Positions 1 through 5,477 are shown, counted from the first letter of the stretch. The stretch is DNA of 7,250 nucleotides from CAZCAQ01 sp964563965 (GCA_964563965.1 CAZLZI010000046.1:1-7250), one strand, 5' to 3'. Made by a program: numbers and translations. The notes: generated from the letters alone by a model not told the origin.

Positions 1-157
1 TGGTTTTTTGTTCTTTAGTTGTATGGGTATAAAAATCCCAATGAGGTAAAACATCTCCCACAAAGTGGAGCATTAACGAAAGGGGAGGTGCGATGAACGG
101 GTTTTGTAACACGTAAGCGACTGATATTCCAACCATAGTGTGCGGAGTTAGTAACAT
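1..157 (-). CDS. Partial hypothetical protein with PHWD motif (N-terminal 52 residues; 3' end outside window)
   Basis: An open frame reads from ATG at 157 down to base 1 with no stop, so only the N-terminus is present. The residues begin MLLTPHTMVG, continue with a hydrophobic stretch (about 10-30), then carry HFVGDVLPHWDFYTH (31-45). His6, His31, Asp35 and His39 are spaced like metal ligands in membrane-associated hydrolase-like proteins (YdjM/DUF457 style). I remember similar N-termini (MLLTPHT then SHxxxDxxPHW) from hypothetical proteins of CPR bacteria, but cannot confirm the family here. An in-frame TAG four codons upstream makes ATG 157 the only reasonable start. There is no Shine-Dalgarno; a TAGAAT box sits 6 nt before the ATG, suggesting a leaderless mRNA. 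Function is unknown; a metal-dependent membrane hydrolase is a guess. The protein-like composition makes the gene itself fairly secure. Confidence 0.72.
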   Translation of the reverse strand, partial: MLLTPHTMVGISVAYVLQNPFIAPPLSLMLHFVGDVLPHWDFYTHTTKEQKT

Positions 158-163
158 AAGACT

Positions 164-169
164 ATTCTA
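164..169 (-). promoter_or_regulatory. Putative -10 box of the partial gene (leaderless type)
   Basis: On the minus strand TAGAAT (5 of 6 matches to TATAAT) is followed by exactly 6 nt and then the ATG at 157. No Shine-Dalgarno lies between them. This geometry would place the transcription start at or next to the A of the start codon. No convincing -35 is visible; TTCGCA lies 18 nt upstream and matches weakly. Confidence 0.45.
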
Positions 170-250
170 CTATGTTCATATGTATTTGCGAAAGTGGTAA
201 TAATCAAAGCAGCCTAGAACATATACCAGCAATCGGCTCGTATAAAAGCC

Positions 251-811
251 TTATGCAGATGCAGCTAGAACGCCTTTGACCATAGCGCGAATGTGCTGCA
301 CCTCAGGCGCTAGCCCAAAAGGTTGTGAATTAGCCCCCTCTACCAAACCAGAGGCACGATGCCATGTTATTCCTGGATTCCCTCCTCTGCGAGATGCGGG
401 ACCATGATATTCGCCTTTTTCTGCTTTCCAAAGAGGATCAGTCCTAGCACGATCGATAACAACATCGCAAAGCATTCTTCCATCACCATCTTCAGACACT
501 TCGAACACCATATATCTAGCAGAATCCTCAATGTTTGACCCCCTAGAATCGTCAGTATTACCTACTAGAGGTTGGGAGATTTCTAAAACAGCCTGATTTC
601 CATTGTAAACCCCTATTACACCTTCATACCGAGCAGTAGCACCAGGAACACGAGCGACTAATTTTAAAGTATCAACAAATAAATCTTGAACAACAAGTTG
701 CCCTCCCAATAGTTCAGTTTGCTTGTGTGCAGTCTCAAAGTCTCTTTGAAGACCACTGAGCCAGCTTTCTTGTCTCACTAGAGGAGTTTCTTTTATAGTT
801 TTTTCAGCCAC
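251..811 (-). CDS. Conserved-looking soluble protein of unknown function, 186 aa, GTG start
   Basis: I do not recognise this protein. It has no signal peptide and no membrane segment, so it is probably cytoplasmic. Residues 1-35 look helical and charged. Residues 38-85 alternate hydrophobic and polar residues as in beta strands, residues 97-120 contain another strand-like run (RYMVFEVSEDGDGRMLCDVV), and residues 125-165 are rich in Gly, Pro and Arg. The tail (168-186) is an Ala-rich helix. The start is GTG at 811, supported by a Shine-Dalgarno-like AGAAAGG at 821-827 with 9 nt spacing; this is one of only two clear ribosome sites in the window. The stop is TAA at 251. It lies downstream of the phosphatidylcholine-synthase-like gene on the same strand, with a 69-bp gap that holds its own promoter-like sequence, so co-transcription is possible but not required. 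The clean start signal and protein-like composition support a real gene. Confidence 0.75.
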   Translation of the reverse strand: MAEKTIKETPLVRQESWLSGLQRDFETAHKQTELLGGQLVVQDLFVDTLKLVARVPGATARYEGVIGVYNGNQAVLEISQPLVGNTDDSRGSNIEDSARYMVFEVSEDGDGRMLCDVVIDRARTDPLWKAEKGEYHGPASRRGGNPGITWHRASGLVEGANSQPFGLAPEVQHIRAMVKGVLAASA

Positions 812-820
812 AAATTAAAA

Positions 821-827
821 CCTTTCT
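821..827 (-). promoter_or_regulatory. Ribosome binding site deciding the GTG start
   Basis: The minus strand reads AGAAAGG, close to the Shine-Dalgarno consensus, 9 nt before GTG at 811. It supports GTG as the start because there is no ATG at this position. Confidence 0.6.
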
Positions 828-838
828 AAAATATGCCT

Positions 839-857
839 TACTATATACTAAATAGTA
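839..857. repeat. Short inverted repeat at the expected transcription start of the 186-aa gene
   Basis: TACTAT (839-844) and ATAGTA (852-857) are perfect reverse complements separated by 7 nt. The element sits just downstream of the candidate -10 at 857-862, a position where a repressor could act. The arms are only 6 bp in AT-rich sequence, so chance is a real possibility. Confidence 0.25.
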
Positions 858-884
858 GCATAACCGGTGTAGTTGTTACGTCAA
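857..884 (-). promoter_or_regulatory. Putative sigma70-like promoter for the 186-aa gene
   Basis: On the minus strand TTGACG (879-884, 5 of 6 to TTGACA) is followed by a 16-nt spacer and TATGCT (857-862, 4 of 6 to TATAAT). The -35 overlaps the TGA stop of the upstream phosphatidyltransferase gene. Transcription would begin near 850 and give a leader of about 38 nt that includes the AGAAAGG ribosome site. This is the only place in the window where a recognisable -35 is paired with a -10. Confidence 0.45.
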
Positions 885-1570
885 GTACGAATTTTTATAT
901 CTTCATAGAAAGATAGACCTAGATACGCTAATGGGTAGAAAAGACTAAGAAGAGTTAGCATGTAATTTGGGACAACTAGTACATAGCACACAACTAGAAC
1001 CCAGACAGCCCCTCCTATTAAGAAAAATAGCCTGTAAAACTTGTTTGCATGTTTTGAAGGATAAAGATATCTGGTTGGCACGAAGGTAAGGAAAGAGAAA
1101 AGAAGCAGTAGTGCAATACCTGTTACGCCATCTAAGGCTAAGAGGTAAAAATACAGCGCTACGATATTCCAGTAAGTAGGAAAGCCCAGAAAATAATTAT
1201 CTTCTGTCTTCATATTTACCTGCCCATAGGCATAAAGAGCTGCAACAATCGGAAACACAATAAACACAAAATTTAAAGATGTGAGCTTTTCAATAATGAA
1301 GATGGGTACCCATGCATAGGTAAATATATCGATTACATTATCCAGCATACTGCCGTCAAAATATGGGAGTACCCGTTTCACATCAACTGCCCTAGCTAAT
1401 ATGCCATCCGTAGCATCAATAACTGACGAAAGAAGGAGTAGTGAAAACGCAACTATGTAATTTTCCTGCACTGCAGCATATAAGGCAAAAAAGCCAATAA
1501 CACCACCAAGTGCTGTGTAAAGATGTACTCCCCAAGCAAGAAACATCTCCATAGAAGTTTTATTATTCAT
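881..1570 (-). CDS. pcs: Phosphatidylcholine synthase-like CDP-alcohol phosphatidyltransferase
   Basis: Integral membrane enzyme of the CDP-alcohol phosphatidyltransferase family, 229 aa, full length for Pcs proteins. Pcs condenses CDP-diacylglycerol with choline to give phosphatidylcholine and CMP. Catalytic residues are visible: Asp52, Asp55-Gly56, Ala59-Arg60, Gly73, Asp77, Asp81. The Arg-to-Gly spacing is 12 residues rather than the family's usual 8; as I recall, this longer DGx2ARx12Gx3Dx3D form marks the Pcs branch. Other Pcs-like stretches are AWGVHLYTALGG (12-23), FDGSMLDNVIDIFTY (71-85), GFPTYWNIVALYFYLLAL (129-146), FVPTRYLYP (163-171) and the C-terminal YPLAYLGLSFY (212-222). About seven to eight hydrophobic segments are present. 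The start is ATG 1570 with no Shine-Dalgarno but TATAAT 7 nt upstream; the stop is TGA. It diverges from a CarS-like gene that could supply its CDP-lipid substrate. Family membership is secure; choline as the substrate is inferred from similarity only. Confidence 0.82.
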   Translation of the reverse strand: MNNKTSMEMFLAWGVHLYTALGGVIGFFALYAAVQENYIVAFSLLLLSSVIDATDGILARAVDVKRVLPYFDGSMLDNVIDIFTYAWVPIFIIEKLTSLNFVFIVFPIVAALYAYGQVNMKTEDNYFLGFPTYWNIVALYFYLLALDGVTGIALLLLFSFLTFVPTRYLYPSKHANKFYRLFFLIGGAVWVLVVCYVLVVPNYMLTLLSLFYPLAYLGLSFYEDIKIRT

Positions 1571-1573
1571 TGA

Positions 1574-1591
1574 TACAATTATACAAGGTGA
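1574..1591. promoter_or_regulatory. Overlapping divergent promoter and ribosome site between the lipid genes
   Basis: Only 29 bp (1571-1599) separate the divergent start codons. On the minus strand TATAAT occupies 1578-1583, 7 nt before ATG 1570, and there is no Shine-Dalgarno, which fits a leaderless mRNA. On the plus strand TACAAT occupies 1574-1579, which would start RNA near 1586, followed by AGGTGA (1586-1591) 8 nt before ATG 1600. The two -10 boxes share 2 bp, so one polymerase would block the other. No -35 is clear on either side. Confidence 0.5.
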
Positions 1592-1599
1592 ACAAATAA

Positions 1600-2154
1600 A
1601 TGTATTTCGAAATATTTAAAGCCATATGGTTCTTTTTACCAGCAGCAGTTGCAAACTCAATTCCAGTGCTTGCCAAAAGATATAATTGGCTTGTTTTCTT
1701 AGAAAGACCTCTTGATGGCGGTAAATCCTTTAAAGGAATTAGAATCTTTGGCGACCATAAGACATGGCGAGGACTTATTTTAGGGGTAAGCGCAGGAATA
1801 GTAACAGCTGTCCTTCAACAACTACTGGCTCAAACATCTAGTAGTATTAATACTCTTTCTCTAATAGATTGGGAAACACAAAATCCCATGATACTTGGTG
1901 CATTACTTAGTTCTGGTGCATTAGTTGGTGATGCTTTAAAGAGCTTTTTAAAACGCAGGTTAAGGATTAAACCAGGAGAAACCTTTTTCATTTTCGATCA
2001 AATTGATTACATTTTAGGAGCATTAGCATTTGTATCTCTTAAAATACCACTAAGTAGTCTACCTGTGTTCACACTTATACTTACTTGGACAGCAATCCAT
2101 GTACTTACTACTGTTATTGCCTGGAAGGCAGGCATTAAAGAGAAAGCTATATGA
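1600..2154 (+). CDS. CDP-archaeol synthase (CarS/DUF46)-family CTP-dependent cytidylyltransferase
   Basis: Membrane protein of 184 aa, in the normal range for the CarS family. CarS converts a lipid phosphate and CTP to a CDP-lipid; in archaea the substrate is an unsaturated archaetidic acid. Visible signatures are LPAAVANSIPVL (13-24), then GDHKTWRG (51-58; Gly51, Asp52, Lys54, Arg57, Gly58), GDALKSFLKRR (110-120; Asp111, Lys118, Arg119, Arg120), and FDQIDYILGAL (132-142; Asp133, Gln134, Asp136). Hydrophobic segments lie around 8-25, 58-77, 97-112, 136-150 and 155-176. In a bacterium the likely product would be CDP-diacylglycerol or a related CDP-lipid, doing the job of CdsA; that is inference. 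ATG 1600 is preceded by AGGTGA with 8 nt spacing. The stop overlaps the next start as ATGA, so it is translationally coupled to the hydrolase. The divergent neighbour is the Pcs-like transferase, which uses a CDP-lipid. Confidence 0.82.
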   Translation: MYFEIFKAIWFFLPAAVANSIPVLAKRYNWLVFLERPLDGGKSFKGIRIFGDHKTWRGLILGVSAGIVTAVLQQLLAQTSSSINTLSLIDWETQNPMILGALLSSGALVGDALKSFLKRRLRIKPGETFFIFDQIDYILGALAFVSLKIPLSSLPVFTLILTWTAIHVLTTVIAWKAGIKEKAI

Positions 2155-3476
2155 ACGAGGGTGTTATTTTTAAACCAGAAGCGCAGACAAGTAAGGCTAC
2201 GTTATTAAAACAGCAAGATGTAGACTTAAGAACACTCTGGGAAGGAAACGAATCTTTTCTTGCACGTGAAGTCACAGTGCAAGTGACTCGTGAAAATGAT
2301 GGACAAGAACAAGTACACATTCTTGAGTGTTTTGTTATCCCTGTGGGAGAACATGATCCAGAGCTTCCTACGATAACAATGGTTACTCAAGGTGGTGGGG
2401 GTAGCGATGCTTATAGCAGTGCATTTATGGCCAAGGACGTAGCAAATGCATTTAAAGACATACCAAGAGACTATAATGTTACTTTAATACATCTACCGCA
2501 CGTTATAGGTAATCCACGGACCGATCGAATGAAAACAGGCGCTATGGCTACATCAGGTGAAGTATTATATGAAGCACTGTCCGGTCTTCCAGACGTGTTT
2601 GGATCTCTCGATAAAGTAGTACTTGAGGGAATTTCTGCGGGAGGTGGGGAAATGATAGCATTGGCCAACCATTTAAGTAGAGCCGGTAAACTTGAAGCAG
2701 TCGTACTAGGAGATCCTGCAGGGATACATGCTAACCCAGAACTTATCAAAAACTTTGTGCTTGATCCAGTTAGAGCCTTTAGTGATCACTATCAAAAAGC
2801 TTTAGCCAATATACATGCTAGGGAACAAACGCACACACAACCACTAAGCAAAATGGAACAGCTTCGCACTAAGCTGCAAGCAATAAAAGAAGGGTTGAAA
2901 GAAACAGTCGCCGAGGTACTAGCAGGTATGTGCACTCCAGAAGGCAGACCTAAATCAGTGATTGATATGGCTAAGAAACAATTAGGGGGTGCACAGATAA
3001 AACACGTAAAAACCATCGCTACTAACTACAATGTAGACACACAAAAATCAGGTATGGCCGTTTCTGATATGATTGTTGATTCAACCCAAGAGGCGCGTGC
3101 AGAGATAACGGCCCCTGTTGTTTTTTCACCAATGATAGGAGCACGTGTTGTTAACGCTTTATGGGATGGCTTAGGACCTAGGATTAAAGCCTATGCAACT
3201 AACTACACCTTGGAAAACTTTCGAGAGCTATTAACTGGACAGAAAAATCCCGAAACATGGGATTTTATAGATGAAAGTATAGGTAAGTTAGTAGAAGAAA
3301 GATTGGAACAGCTCTTCCCCAATGCCCCTGTTTATTTTGTGCCAATAGATTCAAGCAGTCATGGCAGAGCATTCTCTGAAAGCGCGACTTTCCAAGCTAA
3401 AATGGTACGGGTAGTAGACTCGCTACTTAGATATCCTAGAGCAAACAAGTCCCCAGCAGTTACTACCATTCTGTAA
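2151..3476 (+). CDS. Alpha/beta-hydrolase-like protein, putative lipid or ester hydrolase
   Basis: A 441-aa protein without signal peptide or membrane span, so probably cytoplasmic or membrane-peripheral. Residues 72-80 (PTITMVTQ then GGGG at 81-84) look like the first core strand and oxyanion loop. VVLEGISAGGGE (156-167) is a nucleophile elbow of GxSxG form with Ser162. DPAG (188-191) follows the next strand. VYFVPIDSSSHGRAF (394-408) supplies a strand and a candidate catalytic His404; Asp400 or an upstream acid could complete the triad. Residues 205-320 form a largely helical, charged insertion, which would act as a lid or cap. Translation starts at ATG 2151 inside the stop of the CarS-like gene, with a weak purine-rich ribosome site (2137-2146). 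The coupling suggests a role in the same lipid route, for instance acyl or headgroup hydrolysis or acyl exchange, but the substrate cannot be read from the sequence. The stop lies 14 nt inside the convergent small gene. Confidence 0.7.
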   Translation: MNEGVIFKPEAQTSKATLLKQQDVDLRTLWEGNESFLAREVTVQVTRENDGQEQVHILECFVIPVGEHDPELPTITMVTQGGGGSDAYSSAFMAKDVANAFKDIPRDYNVTLIHLPHVIGNPRTDRMKTGAMATSGEVLYEALSGLPDVFGSLDKVVLEGISAGGGEMIALANHLSRAGKLEAVVLGDPAGIHANPELIKNFVLDPVRAFSDHYQKALANIHAREQTHTQPLSKMEQLRTKLQAIKEGLKETVAEVLAGMCTPEGRPKSVIDMAKKQLGGAQIKHVKTIATNYNVDTQKSGMAVSDMIVDSTQEARAEITAPVVFSPMIGARVVNALWDGLGPRIKAYATNYTLENFRELLTGQKNPETWDFIDESIGKLVEERLEQLFPNAPVYFVPIDSSSHGRAFSESATFQAKMVRVVDSLLRYPRANKSPAVTTIL

Positions 3477-3666
3477 CATCTACAGTTGATGTAGATTGTG
3501 CATCTTCAAGGATTTCACCTGTATAGGCGGGTTCTTCATAATATGTACTTGCAGGCAATACTTCTTGTGGTTTGCTGCTTATCCCAATTATGCCCATAGC
3601 TCCAAATGGTAGAACAAGCAAGGCAAGCAATATAGCAAATAAAGCAAAGTTATTTAAAAATTTCAT
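3463..3666 (-). CDS. Small single-pass membrane or secreted protein, 67 aa
   Basis: The N-terminus MKFLNN is basic and is followed by a hydrophobic helix (about 7-29, ALFAILLALLVLPFGAMGI). The remaining 38 residues are polar and acidic (EVLPASTYYEEPAYTGEILEDAQ). It is therefore an uncleaved anchor or a signal peptide with a short exported acidic tail; no lipobox cysteine is present. ATG 3666 overlaps the TGA stop of the upstream membrane-protein gene as ATGA, typical of a translationally coupled pair. Its own TAG stop at 3463 lies inside the convergent hydrolase gene, giving a 14-nt tail-to-tail overlap. I know no family for it. The operon position, clean signal-anchor pattern and tight coupling make it a credible real gene despite its size; a helper subunit of the upstream membrane protein is the natural guess. 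Confidence 0.65.
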   Translation of the reverse strand: MKFLNNFALFAILLALLVLPFGAMGIIGISSKPQEVLPASTYYEEPAYTGEILEDAQSTSTVDVTEW

Positions 3667-4223
3667 GAGACTCTGCTTTTTAAATTAAGTGTTACATCTG
3701 AGGACGTTTTAAGCTTTTTTTCTACTACTAACTCTTTTTCAATATCCAGCAAAAATAGAACTGTAGAAACCACTGTTAACAACAACGAAGCGAAGAAAAC
3801 CCAGTAGAAGCACAAGCCAAAAAATGCCATCAACCCTGCTACAAGGGTTAAGAGGAAAGAATAAGATAGCCATATTACTCCTTCGGAATACAATTGCATG
3901 GATGATTGGATAAAGGAAGACAACTTCATGGAAAACAGCCTTGCAGTAAGCTTTGGGGTGATGTGGGTATCATGAAAATAATAAGCTTTAATTAAGTTAT
4001 GCAGTATGGCTATACAAAGTACTGCAGACATAAACATAATAGAATAGGAGTTAATAAGGACATAATCTCTCGGACTCTGGAATACTATACCGGAACGGTC
4101 TACAGTAAGAGTAATATCAAAGAGGCCAGCAAAAAGAAAAAGTGATAATATGCGAGAAGCAAAGATCACCAATGCAGGCAAGATAGCTTGATCAATTAAT
4201 TTTATTAATATTTTTGAAAACAT
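3663..4223 (-). CDS. Multi-pass membrane protein of unknown function, 186 aa
   Basis: Numbered from ATG 4223, hydrophobic segments lie at about 13-35, 57-79, 114-133 and 136-159, giving four probable membrane spans and a charged C-terminal tail (162-186, with EKELVVEKKLK). Between spans 1 and 2 is a polar loop FDITLTVDRSGIVFQSPRDYV (35-55), and after span 2 a conserved-looking FHDTHITPKLTARL (83-96) with two histidines and an aspartate. I do not recognise a named family. A TTG at 4235 in the same frame would add four residues; ATG 4223 is preferred because it is the stronger start codon and has a TATTGT box 8 nt upstream (4232-4237). No Shine-Dalgarno is seen at either. The stop overlaps the start of the small 67-aa protein. 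It diverges from the O-antigen-ligase-like gene with only 24 bp between starts, hinting at a shared envelope role. Confidence 0.72.
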   Translation of the reverse strand: MFSKILIKLIDQAILPALVIFASRILSLFLFAGLFDITLTVDRSGIVFQSPRDYVLINSYSIMFMSAVLCIAILHNLIKAYYFHDTHITPKLTARLFSMKLSSFIQSSMQLYSEGVIWLSYSFLLTLVAGLMAFFGLCFYWVFFASLLLTVVSTVLFLLDIEKELVVEKKLKTSSDVTLNLKSRVS

Positions 4224-4231
4224 AGGCAGGT

Positions 4232-4241
4232 ACAATAAAAT
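4232..4241. promoter_or_regulatory. Overlapping divergent -10 boxes between membrane-protein and Wzy-like genes
   Basis: The 24-bp gap 4224-4247 holds TAAAAT on the plus strand (4236-4241, 5 of 6 to TATAAT), exactly 6 nt before ATG 4248, and TATTGT on the minus strand (4232-4237, 4 of 6), 8 nt before ATG 4223. Neither gene has a Shine-Dalgarno. Both would give leaderless or nearly leaderless transcripts. A second plus-strand candidate, TACAAT at 4231-4236, would leave a leader of about 5 nt. Confidence 0.42.
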
Positions 4242-4247
4242 ATTACT

Positions 4248-5477
4248 ATGCGTAGTCTTATACAGTCAAACACACCACAACTCTTAAGAGGCCTGATTTA
4301 CGCATTGGTCTTGATTACACCGCTTATCTTCACTTCAAGTACCGTAGAGGGCTTTGAGTTCCCTAAGATGCTATTTATTTATCTTATAGGGACGACCATT
4401 ATCTTTCTATTTTTAGTAAGCACTACCGCAAAGATTGTAAAACCAGCGCTTATCCCCACTGTGTTCATTAGCTCCTACCTACTCTCAACACTGTTAAGCA
4501 CACACATCTACTCTTCTTTGTGGGGTTATTATTCACGCTTCAATGGAGGGCTGATTTCAATGCTTGTATATTTTGGTTTATACATTACAACAGCTAATGT
4601 GATGGGAAAAACGGGAGTAGAAAACATAAAGAAAAGTATAGTATTAACCAGCATCCCGGTGAGTGTATATGGTATAGTTCAACACATTATTCTAAGTAAG
4701 GAGCAGGATACCATCCGCATCTTTTCAACCCTTGGGCAAGCAAATTGGCTGGGGGCATATCTCGCCTTTTGCATACTCATTGCCTTAGGGTTTATGATAA
4801 GAGAACAAAAATGGAAGTTTTATTGCATCACATACTGCTTGGGATTTGTAGCACTTTGGTTAACCTTTTCTGTTTCTTCTCTCCTTGGTTTCATTGTAGG
4901 TCTTATGATACTTGCAGTGTATAACAAAGACTTGCTTATAGCGCAGAAACAAAAGACCTTGCTTATTATTATCTACTCGATTTCTGTAATGGTTCTAACC
5001 CCGGGGATATGGAGAGCACGTATTGAAGACGTTTATAATAGCTTAACACTGGTACAAAAAACCTATGCTCAAGAAAACAAACACTTTAAGTTGTCAGACT
5101 CCGGACTAATAAGACGAGGCATGTGGGCAGGAAGCCTAGGTATAATATTTTCAGAGCCAAAAACTTTTATAGTAGGAACAGGACCAGAAACATTTGCGTA
5201 TGAGTTTCAAAAACACAGACCGGCCTTTCTTAACTACACATCGGAGTGGGATTACATTTTGAATAAACCGCATAATTATTATCTCGAGCTTTGGGCCGCT
5301 TGTGGTATTGTTGGGCTTATTTCCTATCTAGCTTTATTAGTATACACATACAGAAAAAGTTCTGTTACTTTAAAACCCGCTTTACTAGCGATGTATGTAG
5401 TAAATATCTTTTCATGGCCAACCACTGTAGTAAATTTATTTTTCTGGATACTCCTTGCCGATGAACAGACTGATTAA
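4248..5477 (+). CDS. O-antigen ligase/polymerase-like (Wzy_C) membrane glycosyltransferase
   Basis: A 409-aa polytopic membrane protein with about 11-12 hydrophobic segments (16-33, 41-57, 66-82, 100-117, 130-148, 165-184, 192-208, 209-225, 237-254, 351-367, 377-390, 392-405). The longest non-membrane loop (about 256-345) carries the family signature: Arg290-Trp293 (RGMW), GTGPETFAYEF (310-320), Arg324-Pro325 and PHNYYLELWAACGIVG (341-356), where His342, Asn343 and Glu347 are the conserved polar positions. STLGQANWLGAYL (160-172) and FEFPK (36-40) also fit CPR members I remember. Such proteins join lipid-linked glycans to each other, to lipid A-type acceptors or to proteins at the outer face of the membrane; which acceptor is used here cannot be told. 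ATG 4248 lacks a Shine-Dalgarno but has TAAAAT 6 nt upstream. The gene overlaps the following TPR-like gene by 17 nt; many relatives carry that region fused at the C-terminus. Confidence 0.8.
   Translation: MRSLIQSNTPQLLRGLIYALVLITPLIFTSSTVEGFEFPKMLFIYLIGTTIIFLFLVSTTAKIVKPALIPTVFISSYLLSTLLSTHIYSSLWGYYSRFNGGLISMLVYFGLYITTANVMGKTGVENIKKSIVLTSIPVSVYGIVQHIILSKEQDTIRIFSTLGQANWLGAYLAFCILIALGFMIREQKWKFYCITYCLGFVALWLTFSVSSLLGFIVGLMILAVYNKDLLIAQKQKTLLIIIYSISVMVLTPGIWRARIEDVYNSLTLVQKTYAQENKHFKLSDSGLIRRGMWAGSLGIIFSEPKTFIVGTGPETFAYEFQKHRPAFLNYTSEWDYILNKPHNYYLELWAACGIVGLISYLALLVYTYRKSSVTLKPALLAMYVVNIFSWPTTVVNLFFWILLADEQTD

Noticed and set aside
163..180. AACATA/TATGTT inverted repeat near the partial gene start
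   Set aside because: Six-bp arms with a 12-nt loop in AT-rich sequence are expected by chance.
235..250. GGCT/AGCC inverted repeat just after the stop of the 186-aa gene, considered as a terminator
   Set aside because: The stem is only 4 bp with an 8-nt loop and no following T-run on the minus strand.
158..250. Possible RNA gene in the 93-bp gap
   Set aside because: No tRNA-like cloverleaf, CCA end or strong stem is apparent; only a candidate -10 box is supported.
2471..2749. 92-aa open frame on the minus strand
   Set aside because: It lies wholly inside the alpha/beta-hydrolase gene opposite its nucleophile-elbow region, is rich in Ser/Pro/Thr, and shows no start signal; it is a shadow.
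2792..3016. 74-aa open frame on the minus strand, Cys/Ser rich
   Set aside because: Antisense to the hydrolase gene, with a composition typical of a shadow frame.
881..3666. Alternative code with TGA read as glycine
   Set aside because: TGA ends three genes at natural protein ends, two of them in ATGA-type contexts or next to promoter sequence, so the standard code fits.
4224..4235. TTG at 4235 as start of the four-span membrane protein
   Set aside because: It is a rarer start codon, has no better signal, and adds only four residues before an ATG with a -10-like box at suitable distance.
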